Source: Saccharopolyspora dendranthemae (GTDB lineage: Bacteria; Actinomycetota; Actinomycetes; Mycobacteriales; Pseudonocardiaceae). Taken from it: DNA of 64,000 nt. Positions 60,676 through 64,000 of the stretch are shown here, in pieces. Below the pieces are notes generated by a model. The model saw only the letters and a list, made by a program, of their open reading frames with translations. It did not search any database and was not told the origin of the DNA. Both the position numbers and the translations under genes were made by a program. Within the stretch, counting starts at the first letter, position 1, and each line of letters begins with the position of its first letter. The stretch is from the NCBI RefSeq assembly GCF_007829955.1, contig NZ_VIWX01000002.1:744001-808000 (forward strand), in the 5' to 3' direction.

Positions 60676-61377
60676 ATGATGGAGAACAGAGGAGCGCCGA
60701 TCCCTGCGGAGGCCTTCGCCCTCGACGAGGAGGACCCCGCCTTCGCTGGTCAGGCGCTGTATTCGACGAAGGTCCTGCGCGTCTACGACGCCGTCGTGGT
60801 GCACGCGTCGAACGCGCTCGTGTGGCGATGCCCGGCGCGGGCCATCCGCGCGCTCTACGCGCACCACGTCAGCGACGCCCACCTCGACGTCGGGCCGGGG
60901 ACCGGGTATTACGTGGACCGCAGCGGGTTGCCCGGGGAGCACCCGAGGCTGGCCCTGCTGGACGCCAACCTCGACGTGCTGAGATTCGCGGCTCACCGCC
61001 TTCGCCGGTTCCGCCCGCAACTCCACGCCGCAGACGTGCTCAAGCCGCTGCCCCTGGCACCGGGCACCTACGGCTCGATCGGGCTGAGCTACGTGCTGCA
61101 CTGCCTGCCCGGTGACATCGACAGCAAGGCGGTGGTGTTCGACAACCTCAAGGCGTTGCTGCGACCCGGCGGAGTCCTGTTCGGCAGCACGCTCGTCAAC
61201 GCAGGTTGCCGCCACAACCGAGCGGCCCGCGCGATGATGCGCGCCTACAACGGAAAGGGCGTCTTCAGCAACCTCGACGACGACTTCGAGGGTCTCGAAC
61301 GCGCCCTCGCCCAGCGGTTCTCGCGATTCGAGGTCCACCGCCGGGGCAGCGCCGCCCTCTTCGCGGCCATGCCCTGA
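60676..61377 (+). CDS. class I SAM-dependent methyltransferase
   Basis: 233 aa. Motif I is HLDVGPGTGYYVD, the acidic end of strand 2 is ALLDANLDVL, and YGSIGLSYVLHCLPGD is the post-motif. The N-terminal ALYSTKVLRVYDAVVVHASN is typical of a small group of methyltransferases acting on lipids or quinone-like compounds, but I cannot name the substrate. ATG 60676 or 60679. A perfect hairpin follows the stop. Confidence 0.85.
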   Translation: MMENRGAPIPAEAFALDEEDPAFAGQALYSTKVLRVYDAVVVHASNALVWRCPARAIRALYAHHVSDAHLDVGPGTGYYVDRSGLPGEHPRLALLDANLDVLRFAAHRLRRFRPQLHAADVLKPLPLAPGTYGSIGLSYVLHCLPGDIDSKAVVFDNLKALLRPGGVLFGSTLVNAGCRHNRAARAMMRAYNGKGVFSNLDDDFEGLERALAQRFSRFEVHRRGSAALFAAMP

Positions 61378-61404
61378 GCCCGCCCCCGATCGTCAGGGGC
61401 GGGC
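61378..61404 (+). terminator. hairpin terminator after the methyltransferase
   Basis: GCCCGCCCC and GGGGCGGGC pair perfectly across a 9-base loop immediately after the stop codon. Confidence 0.7.
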
Positions 61405-61435
61405 CGCGGTCCCGGCTCGAAGCGCGGCGAGCTGA

Positions 61436-61594
61436 TCAGGACGGGAGGGCGGAGTACGCGGATGCGTCACCGACGCGGACCTCGCTGCGTTGGCCGTGGA
61501 CGGGCTGCACGCCGTAGATCTGAGCACCGGAGAAGCCGGTGCGGCGCAGGTAGATTCGCAGGGCGTCCTGGTGGTGTGCGCCGGCGGTGTTCAT
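61436..61594 (-). CDS. possible small protein
   Basis: 52 aa from ATG 61594 (a weak GGTCGGG upstream), with GC-biased third positions. The sequence (ALRIYLRRTGFSGAQIYG, then VHGQRSEVRVGD) has protein-like character but no family I recognise. The open frame runs on upstream toward 61867, so the start is uncertain. Confidence 0.35.
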   Translation of the reverse strand: MNTAGAHHQDALRIYLRRTGFSGAQIYGVQPVHGQRSEVRVGDASAYSALPS

Positions 61595-61645
61595 CCCGAC
61601 CGATGCGCCGCGCAGGTATCCCCAGGAGCGGGAGAGAAGACCCAA

Positions 61646-61662
61646 TTTGCCGACCCGGCAAA
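61646..61662. promoter_or_regulatory. palindrome upstream of the reductase-methyltransferase gene
   Basis: TTTGCCG-ACC-CGGCAAA, perfect 7-base arms, about 57 bases before the ATG at 61719. A further half-site, TTGCCGGAA, follows at about 61668. Candidate operator. Confidence 0.5.
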
Positions 61663-61718
61663 GAATGTTGCCGGAATGTGGAGGGGTCGGGCACCGTGGT
61701 ACCTGGAGGTGGTCACTG

Positions 61719-63356
61719 ATGGAGAACGAGGTTCTGACCAGGTACGACGTTGTCGTCGTCGGGGGCGGCGCGGCAGGGCTGAACGCCGCGCTGATGCTCG
61801 GCAGAGCACGGCGCAGCGTTCTGGTGGTCGACGGCGGGGAGCCCCGCAACGCTCCGGCCGCCCACATGCACGGGTTCCTCTCGCGCGACGGCGCTGCGCC
61901 CGCGGAGCTGCTCGCGGCCGGACGAGGCGAGGTCGAGTCCTACGGGGGAGAGATCGTTGCCGCGCAGGTGATCTCGGCGCGGCGAGAGGGTTCGGGGTTC
62001 GTCGTGGAGTTGAGCGGTGGTCGGTGGGCGGGCGCCCGCCGCCTGCTGCTGGCCACCGGACTGCGCGATGAGCTGCCCGGTGTGCCGGGACTTGCCGAGC
62101 GGTGGGGGCGGGACGTGCTGCACTGCCCGTACTGCCACGGCTGGGAGTTCCGCGACGAAGCGATCGGCGTCCTCGCGACCGGTCCGATGAGCGTGCACCA
62201 GGCCTTGCTGTTCCGGCAGTGGAGCGAGCGGATCACGTTGCTGCTCAACGGGTCCGAACCGCCGTCGGAGGAGGAGTCGGAGAAGCTCGCCGCTCGGGGG
62301 ATCGAGGTCGTCGCAGACCCGGTCGAGCGGGTGGAGGTCGCGGGAGACGAGCTGGCGGGTGTCCGGCTTCAGAGCGGGCGCGTCGTGGGGCTGCGCGCCG
62401 TGGCCGTGGCCTCGCGGATGGTCGCGCGCACCGAGCTCGCCGCCGGGCTGGGGCTCGAACCGGCTCCGCACCCGAGCGGCGGGGAGTACCTGCCCGCCGA
62501 CGAGAACGGGCGGACCGCCGCGCACGGCGTGTGGGTGGCCGGCAACACCACCGACCTGCGCGCGACCGTCGTCGCCGCAGCGGCGGCGGGGGCGAACACC
62601 GGAGCGATGCTCAACATGGATCTGATCGAGGAGGAGACCGGCCGTGCCGTCGCGGCCGCTCGGGACGCCTTCAGCGCGGCGGCGGAGAGCAGGACTTGCG
62701 AGGTGGCCATGGGCGACAGCAGGCACGGCATGAACCACGGAGGAGGGGACCGCACGAGCGCGGCGGAATGGGACGAGCGCTACGGCGAGCAGGACCGGCT
62801 GTTCAGCGGCAACCCCAACGACGTCCTGGTCGCGGAGGTCACCGGTGTGCAGCCGGGGCAGGCTCTCGACGTGGGCTGCGGTGAGGGTGGCGACGCGATC
62901 TGGCTGGCCGCGCAGGGGTGGAAGGTCACCGCGACCGACATCTCCCGGGTCGCGGTCGAGCGCGGTGCGGCGGCCGCCGCCGAGCACGCACCCGACGTGG
63001 CCGCCGGCATCGCGTGGGTCCGGGCGGATCTGGGCTCCGAGCATCCCCCGACGAGCTCGTTCGACCTGGTCACCGCGCAGTACTTCGCGCTGAAGAAGGA
63101 ACGCGGAGAACAACCGGTGCGCGCCCTGCTGGAGGCGGTCGCCCCGGGCGGCGTGCTGCTCTTCGTCGGTCACGACCCGGCGGCGTTCCCGCCGGACGCC
63201 GAGTTCGACCCGGACGAGTACGTCCAGCCCACCGACGTCGCCAAGCTCCTCGACGACGACTGGGCGGTCGAGACGGACGAGACCCGGCCGCGGACCGGGC
63301 CGGGCAAGGAGGACCACCCGCACGACGTGGTGCTCAAGGCGCGGCGCCTGCGCTGA
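61719..63356 (+). CDS. thioredoxin-reductase-like / SAM methyltransferase fusion
   Basis: 545 aa in one frame. Residues 5-300 are a pyridine-nucleotide disulfide oxidoreductase of thioredoxin-reductase type: FAD motif VVGGGAAG, redox centre CPYC at 136-139 (CPYCHGWE), and WVAGNTTDL at the end. A linker of about 40 residues follows. Residues 345-545 are a class I methyltransferase with motif I LDVGCGEGG at 383-391 and YFALKKER, like the tellurite/thiopurine type. ATG 61719 has TGGAGG upstream. The fusion suggests a thiol-reducing and methylating step on one compound, possibly an oxyanion or electrophile (inference). Confidence 0.9.
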   Translation: MENEVLTRYDVVVVGGGAAGLNAALMLGRARRSVLVVDGGEPRNAPAAHMHGFLSRDGAAPAELLAAGRGEVESYGGEIVAAQVISARREGSGFVVELSGGRWAGARRLLLATGLRDELPGVPGLAERWGRDVLHCPYCHGWEFRDEAIGVLATGPMSVHQALLFRQWSERITLLLNGSEPPSEEESEKLAARGIEVVADPVERVEVAGDELAGVRLQSGRVVGLRAVAVASRMVARTELAAGLGLEPAPHPSGGEYLPADENGRTAAHGVWVAGNTTDLRATVVAAAAAGANTGAMLNMDLIEEETGRAVAAARDAFSAAAESRTCEVAMGDSRHGMNHGGGDRTSAAEWDERYGEQDRLFSGNPNDVLVAEVTGVQPGQALDVGCGEGGDAIWLAAQGWKVTATDISRVAVERGAAAAAEHAPDVAAGIAWVRADLGSEHPPTSSFDLVTAQYFALKKERGEQPVRALLEAVAPGGVLLFVGHDPAAFPPDAEFDPDEYVQPTDVAKLLDDDWAVETDETRPRTGPGKEDHPHDVVLKARRLR

Positions 63357-63627
63357 GGGTCGCCGAGGCGCTGCGCAGGCTCGATGCGCCGCGCCAGACC
63401 TCGGCGACCTCGTGCACCGGCAGGTCCAGGGCATCGCACAGGCCCACCACGGTGCCGAAGGCCGGAGTCGGCAGGCGGCCGGACTCGATCTTGCGCAGCG
63501 TCTCCGGGGAGATCCCGGCTGCACGGGCGATCTCGGCGGCGTCCCGGCCCGCCCGGGCGTCCCGCAACACCTTGCCCACGCGGGCGCCGGAGGAGACTTG
63601 ATCGGGGGTGAGGGGGAGGCGTACCAC
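63334..63627 (-). CDS. XRE-family helix-turn-helix regulator
   Basis: 97 aa from GTG 63627. The HTH is GKVLRDARAGRDAAEIARAAGISPETLRKIESGRLPTPAF in blocks, residues about 20-60. The start is close to two copies of a perfect palindrome, so it probably controls its own promoter and that of the divergent aminopeptidase. Its end overlaps the fusion gene by 23 bases. Confidence 0.85.
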   Translation of the reverse strand: MVRLPLTPDQVSSGARVGKVLRDARAGRDAAEIARAAGISPETLRKIESGRLPTPAFGTVVGLCDALDLPVHEVAEVWRGASSLRSASATLSAGAAP

Positions 63628-63644
63628 GAGTCGAAGGTTACGGT

Positions 63645-63688
63645 GGTATTTAAATACCTGCAAGGTGCTATCGTGGTATTTAAATACC
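63645..63688. promoter_or_regulatory. two identical 14-bp palindromes, 30 bp apart
   Basis: GGTATTTAAATACC occurs at 63645-63658 and again at 63675-63688, each preceded by TG or GT bases. The 30-base period is close to three helical turns, so two dimers would bind the same face. They fill the 86-base gap between the XRE and map starts. An obvious operator pair for the XRE regulator. Confidence 0.85.
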
Positions 63689-63713
63689 GGCGCTGTGAGT
63701 CGTAGGAGTGCGC

Positions 63714-64000
63714 GTGATCGAGTTGAAGACCCCGGCCGAGATCGACAAGATGCGCGTCACCGGCGCGTTCGTCGCCGAGATCCTCGCCGAGGTCGGGGAC
63801 ATGGCGGCGGTCGGGGTGAACCTGATGGAGATCGAGCACCACGTGCGCCGGCGGATCGAGGAACGCGGTGCGAAGTCCTGCTACTGGGACTACGCGCCGT
63901 CCTTCGGCGAGGGCCCGTTCGGCAACGTCATCTGCCTGTCGGTCAATGACGCCGTGCTGCACGGGCTTCCGCACGACTACGCGCTGCGCGACGGCGACGT
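63714..64000 (+). CDS. map: type I methionyl aminopeptidase, N-terminal part
   Basis: The gene runs off the right edge; 95 codons are seen from GTG 63714 (AGGAG upstream). IELKTPAEIDKMRVTGAFVAEIL is the family N-terminus; SVNDAVLHGLP carries the first conserved substrate/His residues (normally SVNEVVCHGIP). It removes the initiator methionine and needs two metal ions, whose ligands lie mostly beyond the edge. Control by an XRE regulator implies this is an accessory, inducible copy rather than the housekeeping one. Confidence 0.9.
   Translation, partial: MIELKTPAEIDKMRVTGAFVAEILAEVGDMAAVGVNLMEIEHHVRRRIEERGAKSCYWDYAPSFGEGPFGNVICLSVNDAVLHGLPHDYALRDGD

Overview
The window reads as chromosomal DNA of a high-GC Gram-positive actinomycete. 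It has very strong G/C third-position bias, GTG starts, purine-rich ribosome binding sites and long antisense shadow frames. An Emb-type arabinosyltransferase, an XRE/DUF5753-DUF397 pair next to a small zinc-finger gene, a DUF574 methyltransferase and IdeR-type iron boxes point to the Pseudonocardiales; a Saccharopolyspora-like organism fits best (inference). I saw no rRNA, tRNA, insertion sequence, prophage or CRISPR array.

Region by region. 0-8.7 kb is a fatty-acid or steroid-like beta-oxidation neighbourhood: the end of a FAD/Fe-S dehydrogenase, a PPOX flavoprotein, a fused double acyl-CoA dehydrogenase, a stand-alone RutA-like monooxygenase, a thiolase and a 3-hydroxyacyl-CoA-type SDR. 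The last two are divergent and share a pair of mirrored TetR-type operators; a KstR2-like TetR gene follows. 8.7-16.4 kb holds an ABC exporter operon with its own YtrA-like GntR repressor, an iron-regulated siderophore-interacting reductase, a MarR regulator, a CNT nucleoside transporter, an acyl-CoA ligase and a second SDR of the same type. 16.4-26.4 kb carries a secreted neutral ceramidase preceded by a perfect palindrome, a single-pass membrane protein, an iron-boxed DoxX, Emb, and a Tat-exported beta-propeller amidohydrolase split by an in-frame amber codon.

26.5-34.6 kb is mostly housekeeping and regulatory: DUF574 methyltransferase, Vms1/eRF1-like protein, transaldolase, AraC-VOC pair, XRE-DUF397 pair and PhoD. 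34.7-42.9 kb holds an SMP-30-like propeller with a P450 behind a 32-bp palindrome, a Gfo/Idh oxidoreductase, a corrinoid uptake pair (BtuF/BtuC-like) under a clear cobalamin riboswitch, and an IdeR-boxed siderophore-binding lipoprotein. 44.7-49.5 kb is the most system-like part: a four-gene operon (PRM/MIM-type amidohydrolase, DUF59 protein, zinc alcohol dehydrogenase, ABM monooxygenase) divergent from a MimR/AcoR-like activator, with a perfect palindrome between them, but with no diiron monooxygenase genes.

50-64 kb contains a sugar-type dehydrogenase with a lactonase, a secreted NPP1/Nep1-like protein, a NUDIX hydrolase, a PPOX flavoprotein with a phthalate-dioxygenase-reductase-type partner opposite an AraC regulator, a double-HTH membrane-anchored protein with a small membrane partner, about 1 kb of gene-poor, locally AT-rich DNA with direct repeats, a hydrolase, an FCD GntR regulator, a VOC protein, two methyltransferases (one fused to a thioredoxin-reductase-like domain), and an XRE regulator divergent from a methionine aminopeptidase across two identical palindromes exactly 30 bp apart. 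Several convergent pairs are separated by long perfect hairpins that look like bidirectional terminators.
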